The position numbers and the translations under genes were made by a program. A stretch of DNA of 64,000 bases from CAYFWF01 sp964346815 (GTDB lineage: Bacteria; Acidobacteriota; Aminicenantia; Aminicenantales; Aminicenantaceae). The DNA is taken from NCBI GenBank assembly GCA_964346815.1, contig CAYFWF010000043.1:1-64000 (forward strand). Reading direction: 5' to 3'. Positions 34,363 through 42,588 of this stretch are shown piece by piece (the stretch's first letter is position 1; each line of letters opens with the position of its first letter). The notes under the pieces are model-generated. The model was not told the origin of the DNA. It saw nothing but the letters and a program-made list of their open reading frames with translations, and made no database searches.

Positions 34363-35258
34363 GCTTTCAAGAATTTCGCGAGCGAACTCATGCTCCCAAA
34401 AAAGCCGATGACCGCTCCTGATAAAATGAGAGCGATACTTTGAGAGAGCGAGAGATAGCGGAAGCTGATGAGTTCACTAAGGATACCCAAAGATGAACCA
34501 AGATATATCGGAAAGAGCTTTATGACGATGAACAAGAAAAGGAGGGAGAGAATTCCCCCCAAAGCTCCCAAGAGAATTCCTTCCGCCAGAAAAGGCACTC
34601 TTATGAATGTGTTCGTTCCCCCCACCAGCCGCAGGATTTCAATCTCTTCTTTCCGGGCGAGAACGTTAAGTTTAATAACATTGGAAACGATGAAAAAGGA
34701 AGCGAGGACAAGAATGCCTCCAAGAAAGAAACCCACAGCCCTAGCTAATCTGCTCAGGCTCTGCATTCTTTCCACCCAATCCTTGTTGAACTGAACGTCT
34801 TCGATGCCTTTCATCTCCTTCATTTTATCGAGAAAGGGTTGGGTTTCTGCGTAAGTAAAATCCTTTTCACTCAGAGTGACTTCAAAAGAGGTCGGAAAGG
34901 GATTGGTCTTAAGATTATCAACAATTTCTTCGAGCTCAGGAAATTTATTTAGGAAGTTTTGCATTGCCTGATCTGAGCTGACAAATTTGACTCCGGTCAC
35001 AAGAGAAAACTTTTTTATTTCTTGTTCAATGGTCGCTCTATCGGATCCTTCCAGATTTTTTTCTAGGAAAAAAACCACTACCATGTCTTTCGAGAGCTGT
35101 CGGGCTGTGTACTGAAGATTATTTGAAAGAGAAACAAAAATCCCGACAATGAGGAAAGAGAGGCATATAATCGTAATTGAAAAGATATTCCGTGCTCTGA
35201 ACTGCCAAAGGTTGTTCAAAGTTTCTTTCTGAAAATATTTGATTTTTTGAAAAATCAA
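34359..35258 (-). CDS. ftsX: Cell-division protein FtsX
   Basis: A 299-residue membrane protein with the FtsX layout: cytoplasmic start, one helix (about 25-47, IFSITIICLSFLIVGIFVSL), an extracellular domain (about 50-165), then three helices, with KLNVLARKEEIEILRLVGGT as the conserved cytoplasmic loop. With FtsE it forms the ABC-type complex that activates peptidoglycan hydrolases at the septum. It overlaps ftsE by 4 nt (ATGA), the standard arrangement. No hydrolase or coiled-coil partner (EnvC-like) gene is adjacent. Confidence 0.95.
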   Translation of the reverse strand: MIFQKIKYFQKETLNNLWQFRARNIFSITIICLSFLIVGIFVSLSNNLQYTARQLSKDMVVVFFLEKNLEGSDRATIEQEIKKFSLVTGVKFVSSDQAMQNFLNKFPELEEIVDNLKTNPFPTSFEVTLSEKDFTYAETQPFLDKMKEMKGIEDVQFNKDWVERMQSLSRLARAVGFFLGGILVLASFFIVSNVIKLNVLARKEEIEILRLVGGTNTFIRVPFLAEGILLGALGGILSLLFLFIVIKLFPIYLGSSLGILSELISFRYLSLSQSIALILSGAVIGFFGSMSSLAKFLKA

Positions 35259-35920
35259 ATGGTTTCCTCTCTTAAAAGCTTTCCTTTGTAAAGGAAGAAT
35301 ATTTTTTTTCCGAAGTGTCGGATCAGTTCTCTATCGTGAGTGCATATGATAACAGTTGCCCCTTTTTTGTTTATCTCAGTGAAAAGACTCATAATTTCGA
35401 AGGCGAGTTCAGTATCAAGGTTTCCTGTCGGTTCATCAGCGAGAATGATCTTTGGATTGTTGACCACAGCGCGCGCTATAGCGACCCTCTGTTGTTCTCC
35501 GTAGGAAAGATGAGAAGGATATTCCCACATCTTGTGGTTGAGATTGACCATTCTCAGTGCGTTAAAAACCCTCCTTCGCACTTCTTTTCTGGAGAATCCT
35601 AACACCTGAAGTACGACTGCGACGTTATCGAAAACCCGTTTGTGGAAGAGCAGGCGGAAATCCTGGAACACGATGCCCATAGTTCGTCGCAACCGGAATA
35701 TTTTATGATCGGAGATTCGCAGAATATTTCTGCCGTCAACGATGATCTGGCCATGAGTGGGAAAGATTTGACGAAATATTATTTTCAGGAGGGTTGTTTT
35801 TCCAGACCCGCTCGGGCCCGTGACGAAACAAAAATCTCCTTGATTGACATCGAGAGTGATGTCTTTCAGTGCCCAATCAGGCTTCTGGTACTGTTTCCAA
35901 ATATGATAGAGCTCGATCAT
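35255..35920 (-). CDS. ftsE: Cell-division ATP-binding protein FtsE
   Basis: A 221-residue ABC ATPase partner of FtsX. Walker A is GPSGSGKTT (residues 35-43), the signature is LSYGEQQR, Walker B is ILADEPTGNLD, and the switch histidine lies in VIICTHD. FtsE-type features such as MGIVFQDFRLLFHKRVFDNV are present. The ATG follows AAAAGGAG. A promoter-like element at 36167-36194 leaves an untranslated leader of about 240 nt. Confidence 0.96.
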   Translation of the reverse strand: MIELYHIWKQYQKPDWALKDITLDVNQGDFCFVTGPSGSGKTTLLKIIFRQIFPTHGQIIVDGRNILRISDHKIFRLRRTMGIVFQDFRLLFHKRVFDNVAVVLQVLGFSRKEVRRRVFNALRMVNLNHKMWEYPSHLSYGEQQRVAIARAVVNNPKIILADEPTGNLDTELAFEIMSLFTEINKKGATVIICTHDRELIRHFGKKIFFLYKGKLLREETI

Positions 35921-36324
35921 CCATTTCTCCTTTTCAGCTCTCCATGCTCTTCCAGGGAGTTATCATCATAAGCTGTTCCACTGCCTTCCGACCCGACATT
36001 CTGCATACATCCTGGAAGATATGAAAACAGAGAGAAGTGGAGGAATGGAGATGTGTCAAAAAGGAAACCACTGGACAACCAGAGCCTCATATCTTTATCC
36101 TGACGTGCATTGAAGTCCACTCGTGTCGTGGTTTTAAAGGCCTCGGATTTCATCAGTTGAGGGAAAATTATAGCACATCGATATCTGCAATCAAACACAG
36201 CGAAGGTGGGACAACGACACCTTCTAATAAGGGATATCGCCATTCGTAAATGATCATATTGCCCAATTTATTAGGATTGTTTTATTCACAAAGAATGTGA
36301 GAGAAGTCGGAACATCATGAAAGA
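35921..36324 (-). other. Gene-free region upstream of ftsE
   Basis: About 400 bp with no convincing gene. A minus-strand frame of 108 codons exists at 35917-36243, but its composition is not protein-like and it has no ribosome site. The region contains one good promoter (36167-36194) and the presumed ftsEX leader; I see no recognised RNA element. Confidence 0.5.
36167..36194 (-). promoter_or_regulatory. Promoter candidate for ftsEX
   Basis: On the minus strand TTGATT (36189-36194) and a perfect TATAAT (36167-36172) are 16 nt apart, with an extended -10 TGC directly before it. It points to ftsE. Confidence 0.55.
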
Positions 36325-36504
36325 TTAAGGAATAAAAAGGTACATGAACCATCCGAAAAGCAGAGCGCCAACGACCATAATTAGGAAAAGAGAGATGAAA
36401 TATCGGATCCTGGCTTTTCGCTCGGTTCTGCGGATAAGAGAAAGCACAAGGCAAACAAACACGGAATAGACGATCAAAGAAACAAGATGACTCTTTAAAA
36501 TCAT
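36325..36504 (-). CDS. Small two-helix membrane protein (59 aa)
   Basis: A 59-residue frame overlapping the previous gene's stop by 4 nt (ATGA). It has two hydrophobic helices (HLVSLIVYSVFVCLVLSLI and YFISLFLIMVVGALLFGW) joined by a strongly basic loop RRTERKARIR, and ends MYLFIP. The basic loop suggests that both termini face outside and the loop is cytoplasmic. No family is recognised. Tight coupling to the DUF6677-like gene suggests a joint membrane function. Confidence 0.65.
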   Translation of the reverse strand: MILKSHLVSLIVYSVFVCLVLSLIRRTERKARIRYFISLFLIMVVGALLFGWFMYLFIP

Positions 36505-36869
36505 TTTTTCTTTCCCAAGGCGATATCCAGAGCGTCAAGGGCGACGAGATAATTCAAAAGTCCGGCTCCGGCGATATACGCGGTGCCAAATTCAAAGGTT
36601 GTGCTTTTTAGGTTGCCTAAACCGAAACTGAATATTTTGGCAAGGAAGTAATAGGCGCCTATTCCGAGATCAGAGAAAAAGGCAAGAATGGTCAGTGGGT
36701 TTTCAGTCTGGAAAGAGTAGATTCTTCCCTCCAAAAAAAGTCCGAGAAGAAACATGCAGGTTATACTGAGAAAAAAAATGAGCCCTCTCCAGTATTTTTT
36801 TAGAAAGACATGTCCCAGGCCAGGAAGGAACCATCCCAGAACAAGACTTATGTATGATCTCAGCGTCAT
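36501..36869 (-). CDS. DUF6677/TM2-like membrane protein
   Basis: A 122-residue membrane protein. The front SLVLGWFLPGLGHVFLKKYW RGLIFF (broken at residue 27) matches the TM2/DUF6677 type, where a small helix pair with a G-x-GH-x-yl motif precedes a basic kink. Later hydrophobic segments (YIAGAGLLNYLVALDALDIA) complete about four helices. The function of this family is unknown. The ribosome site is weak. It is followed by the coupled 59-residue membrane protein, and diverges from mutM with a 112-bp gap. Confidence 0.75.
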   Translation of the reverse strand: MTLRSYISLVLGWFLPGLGHVFLKKYWRGLIFFLSITCMFLLGLFLEGRIYSFQTENPLTILAFFSDLGIGAYYFLAKIFSFGLGNLKSTTFEFGTAYIAGAGLLNYLVALDALDIALGKKK

Positions 36870-36981
36870 TTTTTTGATTAAGAATAATAATTGAAAAGAT
36901 GAACCAAATCAAGTAAAAAGCTCAAAAAATCCCTTCATATACAGGTTTATTTATTAAATTGTTTTCATTATCATGGTTGCT

Positions 36982-37815
36982 ATGCCAGAGCTGCCTGAAG
37001 TGGAGACTATTGTTAGGCATCTTTCTAAACAACTCAACGGCCTAAAAATCATTTCCGGAAAACTCCTCAACTCACAGATATGTAAGGATGAAAAAGCCGC
37101 GGATCCAGGAGCTATTGAAGGATTTAGAGTCAAAGGTATCCGTCGACGGGGAAAGGTGATACTGATCGACTTGGAGGGAAATGTAACCATTCTTTTCCAT
37201 TTGGGTATGACCGGTCAACTTTTCCTCACTTCGCCATGCGGTCCCATAGACCGACACACCCATTTCAAGCTCAGCTTTTTAAGCTACCCATATGAGCTAC
37301 GTTTCCGGGATGTCCGGAGGTTTGGTTGTCTTGCATTTGTACCAACCGATGAATTTTTACTGAATCGAAGGCTCAAGCGATTAGGTCCTGAGCCTCTTGA
37401 GGTGAAGTTTCCAGAATTTGTTTCTCAATTTTATGGACGCCGGGCAAGGTTGAAGAGCCTTCTTTTGGACCAGAGTGTTCTTGCAGGGATTGGTAACATC
37501 TATGCAGATGAGATTCTCTTTCGAGCTAAGCTTCATCCCAGTTTTCCAGCTTATTTGCTTCAAAAATCACATCTAGAGCGTTTGTGGAAAGCTGTAAGGG
37601 AAGTTCTGCTACAAGCCATAAAATATAAAGGCTCGACAATCCGCAATTATGTGAATGCAGAAAACCTTCCGGGAGAATTCCAATCCTTTCATCGGGTTTA
37701 CGGAAAAGAGAACCAACCCTGTTCGATATGCGAGACAAGGATCGAACGCATCAAGATAGACGCAAGAAGCACCTATTTTTGTCCCCATTGTCAGGACCTT
37801 GGGATAAAAGACTGA
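36982..37815 (+). CDS. mutM: Formamidopyrimidine-DNA glycosylase
   Basis: Excises oxidised purines such as 8-oxoguanine and nicks the site. The N-terminal proline is the nucleophile, so the start must be the ATG at 36982 (MPELPEVETIVRHL), not the in-frame ATG three codons earlier. Visible: Glu3, the conserved RRRGKVILIDL and FHLGMTGQL segments, helix-two-turn-helix LLDQSVLAGIGNIYADEILF, and the C-terminal zinc finger CSICETRIERIKIDARSTYF with CPHC. Length 277 is normal. No strong ribosome site. Oxidative-damage repair agrees with the oxygen-defence genes a few kb away. Confidence 0.95.
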   Translation: MPELPEVETIVRHLSKQLNGLKIISGKLLNSQICKDEKAADPGAIEGFRVKGIRRRGKVILIDLEGNVTILFHLGMTGQLFLTSPCGPIDRHTHFKLSFLSYPYELRFRDVRRFGCLAFVPTDEFLLNRRLKRLGPEPLEVKFPEFVSQFYGRRARLKSLLLDQSVLAGIGNIYADEILFRAKLHPSFPAYLLQKSHLERLWKAVREVLLQAIKYKGSTIRNYVNAENLPGEFQSFHRVYGKENQPCSICETRIERIKIDARSTYFCPHCQDLGIKD

Positions 37816-37863
37816 TCCTGGAATATACAGGCTGAAAAATAAAGTTTTCCCCTGCTTCTGAGC

Positions 37864-37889
37864 CTGGCGGGCCAGCTGTCAGGTGACAG
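37864..37889. repeat. Two adjacent perfect palindromes
   Basis: CTGGC-GG-GCCAG (37864-37875) is directly followed by CTGTCA-GG-TGACAG (37876-37889). Each has a GG centre. They lie in the 114-bp gap between the convergent mutM and gdhA genes. A transcription end point or a protein-binding site is possible; no T-run follows on either strand. Confidence 0.45.
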
Positions 37890-37929
37890 TAAACAAGCGC
37901 GAAAAGAAAAGTTTTGACACGCAGATGAT

Positions 37930-39174
37930 TTAAGGAAAAACTCCCCTGTACCTGTAGACCTCAGCTATTCGATCGATGGCCACAATATAAGCTGCACAAC
38001 GGAAACTGACATTTCTCTCTGTGGCCTCTGCCCAGACTTCTTTGAAGGCCTTGACCATCTTTCGTTCCAATTCTGCATTGACCTGTTCTGCTTCCCAATA
38101 GAGACCGCTTATAGCTTGAACCCATTCCAGGTGGCTCACTACTACGCCTCCAGCATTGGCCAAAATATCAGGAACGACGCGGATTTTTCTTGACCGCAAA
38201 ATGTCGTCTGCTTCTGGGGTAGTGGGCCCGTTAGCCCCTTCTATTACATATCTGGCTTTAATTTTGTCAGCGTTTTTTCGGTGGATTTGATTTTCCAGGG
38301 CTGCAGGGATCAAGACATCGACATCTTGAAAAAGAACGTCATCTCTTTCGATCTGCTTGCCAGGATGTTTGATGACACATGCGTGCTTTTCTACGCAATC
38401 GATAAGGCCGGGAATGTCCAGTCCATCTGGATCGACCAAAGCCCCGGATTCGTCAGAGGCAGCAACGATCTTGGCACCCATTTGAGAGAGGAACAGGGCA
38501 GCGTGTCCCCCCACATTTCCAAAACCCTGAATGGCGATTTTGGCTCCATTCAGACTCTTATTCTCTGCTTTAAACAATTCTCTGACGATAAGTGAAACTC
38601 CTTTGCCTGTCGCTTCTTTTCTTCCCTTCGAACCGCCGAGAATCTCCGGCTTTCCGGTGACGATGCTCGGCTCTGTATAGCCTTTGAACATGGAAAAGGT
38701 GTCCATGATCCAAGCCATGGTCTTTGAAGTGGTGTAGACATCTGGAGCGGGAATATCGATATGGGGACCCAAAATAGGCATTATCTCGCTCGTGTATCTT
38801 CGGGTAAGCCTTTCCAATTCGCCTTCGCTCATATCTTTCGGGCTGCAGACTATGCCCCCCTTAGCTCCTCCATAAGGAAGATCCAGGAGGGAACATTTCC
38901 ATGTCATCCAGGCTGCGAGTGCAGTGACTTCATCCTCTGTGACTCCAGGATGATATCGAACTCCTCCCTTGGCCGGACCCTTTGCGTTGTTGTACTGACA
39001 TCTATATCCAGTGAAGACCTTTACCCGCCCACTATCCATTTTGATGGGAATGGATACCTTTAAAATTCTCATGGGCTTGTCCAATATTTTTAGCAGGTTA
39101 GGATCCAACTGTATTTCCTTTGCCGCTTTATAGAGCTGTTTTCGGGCTTTTTGTGCAATCGATTCTTCAATCAT
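37930..39174 (-). CDS. gdhA: Glutamate dehydrogenase (Glu/Leu/Phe/Val dehydrogenase family)
   Basis: Interconverts glutamate and 2-oxoglutarate plus ammonia with NAD(P). A longer frame opens at 39213, but GGAGGG precedes the ATG at 39174, giving 414 residues, normal for the hexameric class. Hallmarks: KGGVRYHPGVTEDEVTALAA, MTWKCSLLDLPYGGAKGG (active-site lysines), the dinucleotide fold AIQGFGNVGGHAALF, and VIEGANGPTTPEADDIL. In an amino-acid fermenter this enzyme supplies 2-oxoglutarate for the KorAB enzyme encoded at 45875-48471. It diverges from the desulforedoxin operon. Confidence 0.95.
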   Translation of the reverse strand: MIEESIAQKARKQLYKAAKEIQLDPNLLKILDKPMRILKVSIPIKMDSGRVKVFTGYRCQYNNAKGPAKGGVRYHPGVTEDEVTALAAWMTWKCSLLDLPYGGAKGGIVCSPKDMSEGELERLTRRYTSEIMPILGPHIDIPAPDVYTTSKTMAWIMDTFSMFKGYTEPSIVTGKPEILGGSKGRKEATGKGVSLIVRELFKAENKSLNGAKIAIQGFGNVGGHAALFLSQMGAKIVAASDESGALVDPDGLDIPGLIDCVEKHACVIKHPGKQIERDDVLFQDVDVLIPAALENQIHRKNADKIKARYVIEGANGPTTPEADDILRSRKIRVVPDILANAGGVVVSHLEWVQAISGLYWEAEQVNAELERKMVKAFKEVWAEATERNVSFRCAAYIVAIDRIAEVYRYRGVFP

Positions 39175-39223
39175 CTTCCCTCCTGATCTGTGAAGGAGAT
39201 AGATTTTCTCCATCGCAGAGCTC

Positions 39224-39302
39224 CTCTCTCCTCGCTTGTATGCCTCTGAAGGGCTTCATCCTCGGCCTGCCTCACGCTCTCGAAACTGCCGTTAAGAGAG
39301 AG
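39224..39302 (-). other. Purine-rich leader domain upstream of gdhA
   Basis: On the minus strand CTCTCTC (39296-39302) can pair with GAGAGAG (39224-39230), closing a 79-nt domain rich in G and A. It lies about 50 nt before the gdhA start. Overall texture recalls purine-rich aptamers such as glycine riboswitches, but I could not match a consensus. Confidence 0.25.
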
Positions 39303-39326
39303 TCCCTTATTCTTGTCACGAAATGA

Positions 39327-39355
39327 TTGCAAGTCAATGACGGTTTCATTATAAT
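39327..39355 (+). promoter_or_regulatory. Promoter of the desulforedoxin/rubredoxin operon
   Basis: TTGCAA (39327-39332) and a perfect TATAAT (39350-39355) are 17 nt apart. The overlapping sequence also offers a minus-strand TATAAT (39349-39354) with TTGTCT 18 nt behind it, which could serve gdhA. The two transcripts would then start from one shared region. Confidence 0.55.
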
Positions 39356-39423
39356 GAGAAATCGCGTCGAAAGACAATCTTTTGCCCAATAAAGAAAGGT
39401 GACTCAAGAAAGGAGGAAAACTC

Positions 39424-39543
39424 ATGGCCGAAGAGAGAAAGACCTATGTCTGCAATCTGTGTGGTCAAGAAGTGGTTGTGACTAAGGCAGGAGTCGGAAC
39501 ATTGGTTTGCTGTGATCAACCTATGGAAATCAAAGAAGAGTAG
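39424..39543 (+). CDS. Desulforedoxin
   Basis: A 39-residue protein with the desulforedoxin fold: YVCNLCGQEVVVTKAGVGTL followed by VCCDQPM. Cysteines 10, 13, 29 and 30 give the CxxC...CC pattern that binds one iron in a FeS4 site. The start follows AAAGGAGG. It resembles the N-terminal domain of desulfoferrodoxin, but no superoxide reductase domain is attached. It opens a cluster with a ferritin-like protein, rubredoxin and an FAD reductase, so it likely carries electrons for oxygen or peroxide detoxification in this anaerobe. Confidence 0.88.
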   Translation: MAEERKTYVCNLCGQEVVVTKAGVGTLVCCDQPMEIKEE

Positions 39544-39571
39544 CGATTGTTTTTTAGAAGGGAGAGAGAAA

Positions 39572-40018
39572 ATGAAAAGTTATGATGACATCATCGAGTT
39601 CGCTATCCAGAGGGAAGAAGCAGCCATAAAAGCTTATGGAGACTTGAGCAAGTCAGCAAAGACTCCAGGCTTGAAGGACATGCTTCTCGAGCTTCAAAAT
39701 GAGGAGAAAAATCATAAAAAGCTTCTCCAGGACATCACGGAGGAGCAGATCGCGTCCTTTCCAAAAGAAGAGGTGATTGATTTAAAAATATCTGATTATT
39801 TGACCGAAGAGCCGCCGGGCGAGGATATGAACTTTCAGGATCTTCTCATTTTTGCTGCGAAAAAAGAACAGAACGCTGTGGACCTCTATACCAAACTAAG
39901 AGAAGATGCCGAGAGCAACGAGCTGAAGGAACTTTTTGATTTTTTAATCATACAGGAAAAATCTCATAAATTGAAGCTGGAGAAAGAATACGAAAAACAT
40001 GTTTTGGAGGAGGATTGA
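39572..40018 (+). CDS. Ferritin-like diiron protein, rubrerythrin family without rubredoxin domain
   Basis: A 148-residue four-helix protein from the ATG at 39572 (GGGAGAGAG site); an upstream in-frame ATG at 39512 lies inside the desulforedoxin gene. Diiron ligands can be traced: Glu in QREEAAIKAYGD, ExxH in NEEKNHKKLL, Glu in AAKKEQNAVDLYTK, ExxH in QEKSHKLKL. The C-terminal rubredoxin domain of classic rubrerythrin is absent, but a separate rubredoxin is encoded 95 bp downstream. It probably reduces peroxide or oxygen with electrons from that rubredoxin. Confidence 0.85.
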   Translation: MKSYDDIIEFAIQREEAAIKAYGDLSKSAKTPGLKDMLLELQNEEKNHKKLLQDITEEQIASFPKEEVIDLKISDYLTEEPPGEDMNFQDLLIFAAKKEQNAVDLYTKLREDAESNELKELFDFLIIQEKSHKLKLEKEYEKHVLEED

Positions 40019-40113
40019 TCCTGGACGGATTGTCAAAGGAAGGTGAGTTCTTTTCAGACTTAACGGCTGATAGGACGCGATAAAATTCAGGAGCTTAAAT
40101 AAGGAGAATAAAG

Positions 40114-40275
40114 ATGGAAAAATGGGAATGTACAGCCTGCGGATATATTTATGATCCCGAACAGGGCGATCCCGAAAATGGAATCGAACCTGGAACTCCG
40201 TTCGAGAAGTTGCCTGATGATTGGGTTTGTCCCCAGTGCGGAGTGGGTAAAGAGTATTTTCAAAAAATGTCCTGA
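40114..40275 (+). CDS. Rubredoxin
   Basis: A 53-residue rubredoxin: WECTACGYIYDPEQGDPENG (CxxCGY) and LPDDWVCPQCGVGKEYF (CPxCG). One iron is bound by the four cysteines. The ATG follows AAGGAG. It lies between the ferritin-like gene and an FAD-dependent reductase, and so very likely shuttles electrons from that reductase (NADH-linked) to the diiron protein. All four components are encoded in a 2.1-kb run. Confidence 0.96.
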   Translation: MEKWECTACGYIYDPEQGDPENGIEPGTPFEKLPDDWVCPQCGVGKEYFQKMS

Positions 40276-40299
40276 GAAAGAATTGGGATAAAACTTACC

Positions 40300-41502
40300 A
40301 TGCATGTCATTGTGGTTGGTAACGGCCTAGCAGGAACGATTTCGTCGAAGACTATCCGTGAGCTGGATTCCGAGGCAGAAATCGACGTTTATGCTGCAGA
40401 ACCGTACCCATACTATCCTCGTCCTAATCTTATTGAATTCTTAGCTGGTCTTATTTCCAAAGAAAAGCTTTTTGCTTTCTCGGAAGAGTGGTACAAGAAT
40501 CAGAATATTAGTCTTCACCTCAGTACTCCGGTAATATCACTCTATCCGGAAGCCGGGCAGGTCGAACTGGAGGACGCAAGAAAAGTCGGATATGATGCCC
40601 TGCTTCTGACCAATGGCGCTCATTCCTTTATTCCTCCTTTCGAAGGGACAAAAAAACGAGGGGTTTTTGCGCTGAGAACGCTGGATGATGCGCTCGCTAT
40701 CTTGGATTGGATCAAAAATCATAACAAGGTGGCGATCATCGGGGGCGGACTTTTGGGGCTGGAGATCGCCAAAGCCCTGCGGTCTGGGGGGGCTGAGATC
40801 CAGGTAGTAGAATTTTTTGAGCGTCTCCTGCCACGGCAGCTCGATACTCAGGGCGCCTCAGTGCTGAAAGCCCAGGTCGAGAATATGGGAATCAGTATCC
40901 GTCTCGGTGTGGCCACCGAAGAAATCTTGGGGGAGGATGAGGTCACAGGGCTCCGCTTCAAAGATGGAGATGAAATTGAGGCAGGAGCTGCTGTAGTGGC
41001 TGCGGGTGTGAGACCGAATATCGGCTTGGCCAAAGAGGCGGGACTTGTGACAGATAAAGGAATCGTCGTTGATGATCATCTCCAGACAAGCCACCCGGAT
41101 ATATTCGCTGCTGGAGATAATGTTCAGCACAGGGAAAAACTTTACGGAATCATTCCCGCTTCTTTCAACCAGGCCCGGACTGCCGCCTTCAACATTGCCG
41201 GACAGAAAAAGAAGTATGAAGGGACAATTCCTTCCAATACCCTCAAGGTCATTGGCCTCGATGTAACTTCCATCGGAGAAGTCAATCCTGAAGAAGGAAC
41301 CTGCGAGGAGTTTCGGGAGGTAAGGGAAGAAAAAGGAATCTATAAAAAGGTCGTTATCAAGGACGGAAAGATAATTGGTGCCATATGGATAGGGACCAAA
41401 GACAAGGTTAATGATATCAATCGTCTCATCCTCCAACAGATTGAAGTCGAAAAATGGAAGAGCTCGCTTTTAGAGGATGATTTCGATTTCTCAATCTTAT
41501 GA
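40300..41502 (+). CDS. FAD-dependent NAD(P)H:rubredoxin oxidoreductase-like protein
   Basis: A 400-residue pyridine nucleotide-disulfide-type flavoprotein. FAD site VIVVGNGLAGTISS at the start, NAD(P)H site VAIIGGGLLGLEIAKALRSG (about 145-165), second FAD motif HPDIFAAGDNVQH. A C-terminal domain (about 305-400) follows. It resembles NADH:rubredoxin reductases and the FAD domain of nitrite reductases. Its position after rubredoxin argues for rubredoxin as acceptor. The stop overlaps the next gene by 4 nt. Confidence 0.88.
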   Translation: MHVIVVGNGLAGTISSKTIRELDSEAEIDVYAAEPYPYYPRPNLIEFLAGLISKEKLFAFSEEWYKNQNISLHLSTPVISLYPEAGQVELEDARKVGYDALLLTNGAHSFIPPFEGTKKRGVFALRTLDDALAILDWIKNHNKVAIIGGGLLGLEIAKALRSGGAEIQVVEFFERLLPRQLDTQGASVLKAQVENMGISIRLGVATEEILGEDEVTGLRFKDGDEIEAGAAVVAAGVRPNIGLAKEAGLVTDKGIVVDDHLQTSHPDIFAAGDNVQHREKLYGIIPASFNQARTAAFNIAGQKKKYEGTIPSNTLKVIGLDVTSIGEVNPEEGTCEEFREVREEKGIYKKVVIKDGKIIGAIWIGTKDKVNDINRLILQQIEVEKWKSSLLEDDFDFSIL

Positions 41503-42506
41503 AGCTAAAAATTTCGACACTCTTCTTTTTCCTCATGATTTTGGTCACCCGTGCTTTTGGAGATATCACTGGATACCTTTCATCCAGTTTTTTGAAGAGC
41601 CAGGAAAAGGGAGAATATAACAGAGGAACGTTCACGAATCCGTTATTCGGGCTGAGTTTTTCGGGAGACGTCTCGCCCGATATAAATTATGAGGCCGAAT
41701 TCAGGATTGTGGATGTCACACAGCTTGAAATCGATCAAGCATGGATTGGAGTGGGCCGTGCACAATCGTTTCAGCTCAAACTGGGTCTCTATCTGGTGCC
41801 TTTTGGAAGATACAACCGAATCAACAGGCCTCACCAAACATTCCTGATCCAATCCCCTCTCCACGTCGAATTTTGTTATCCCCATCGGTGGAGGGATATC
41901 GGTATCCTCGTCGAGGGAAGTTTCAGCGGCATTTTCTACTCAGGGTATCTCGGAAATGGGCTCAGAGAAGGTCAGGATTTGAGGGACGGTCAGCAATTCG
42001 AGGATAATAACAAGAATAAAGGAAAAGGGGGGAGGTTTGGATTATCGCTCGGACAGGGAGTCGAGGTGGCTTACTCCATCCACAGCAGTAAGTATGATGA
42101 CCAGGACAGTCGGAATCTCGTCCTTCATGGAGTGGATTTGACCTGGATAACTCAGGATTGGCAGGTATTCGGCGAATACACTCTTGGCAAAATTGACAAT
42201 CCAGAGGGTTTTGTCCAGGGGGAGGCCGAAGGCTATTTTGTTTCGGTTTCGATCAATTTCGGGAACTTCATTCCTTTAGCGAGCTATCAGAAACTGAAGT
42301 ATTCTGATCCCTACCATGGACCCGGTTTCCTGGAGGAGATGGAAACAGGAGAGGGGATTTCCATTGATAGGAGCCGGTGGGCTTTGGGTTTGATGTATAT
42401 TCCCGTTCAAAATGTTTTTTTTAAGTTAGAATATGATTTCAACCGGGAAGAGGGGGAAGCACCAAAGGATGATCTTTGGGCCATACAAGTGGCGGTCAGT
42501 TTCTGA
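41499..42506 (+). CDS. Outer-membrane beta-barrel (porin-like) protein
   Basis: A 335-residue exported protein: signal peptide KISTLFFFLMILVTRAFG, then alternating amphipathic strands with aromatic girdles (FSGIFYSGYLGNGLR, WQVFGEYTLGKIDN, FVSVSINFGNFIPLASYQKL) and a C-terminal phenylalanine (AIQVAVSF), as required for barrel insertion. Similar in style to phosphate-selective-type porins. It overlaps the reductase gene by 4 nt, so an outer-membrane protein is translated with a cytoplasmic redox operon, an odd pairing that may reflect only shared regulation. Confidence 0.8.
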   Translation: MKLKISTLFFFLMILVTRAFGDITGYLSSSFLKSQEKGEYNRGTFTNPLFGLSFSGDVSPDINYEAEFRIVDVTQLEIDQAWIGVGRAQSFQLKLGLYLVPFGRYNRINRPHQTFLIQSPLHVEFCYPHRWRDIGILVEGSFSGIFYSGYLGNGLREGQDLRDGQQFEDNNKNKGKGGRFGLSLGQGVEVAYSIHSSKYDDQDSRNLVLHGVDLTWITQDWQVFGEYTLGKIDNPEGFVQGEAEGYFVSVSINFGNFIPLASYQKLKYSDPYHGPGFLEEMETGEGISIDRSRWALGLMYIPVQNVFFKLEYDFNREEGEAPKDDLWAIQVAVSF

Positions 42507-42588
42507 ACTTGTTTCGCTTCTCGACTTTTGATAGAATTCCTGGTCCGCAGGCTGCATATAAAATCTGGTCGCTATCAAGAGGAGATTT

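Noticed and set aside
35917..36243. 108-codon minus-strand frame upstream of ftsE
   Set aside because: Composition is not protein-like, there is no ribosome site, and it contains the likely ftsEX promoter.
36254..36538. 94-codon minus-strand frame overlapping the small membrane proteins
   Set aside because: Shadow of the 59-residue gene (36325-36504) and the DUF6677-like gene, which have better membrane topology and an ATGA junction.
39171..39425. 84-codon minus-strand frame between gdhA and the desulforedoxin gene
   Set aside because: Lies across the shared promoter region and the leader; no ribosome site or family resemblance.
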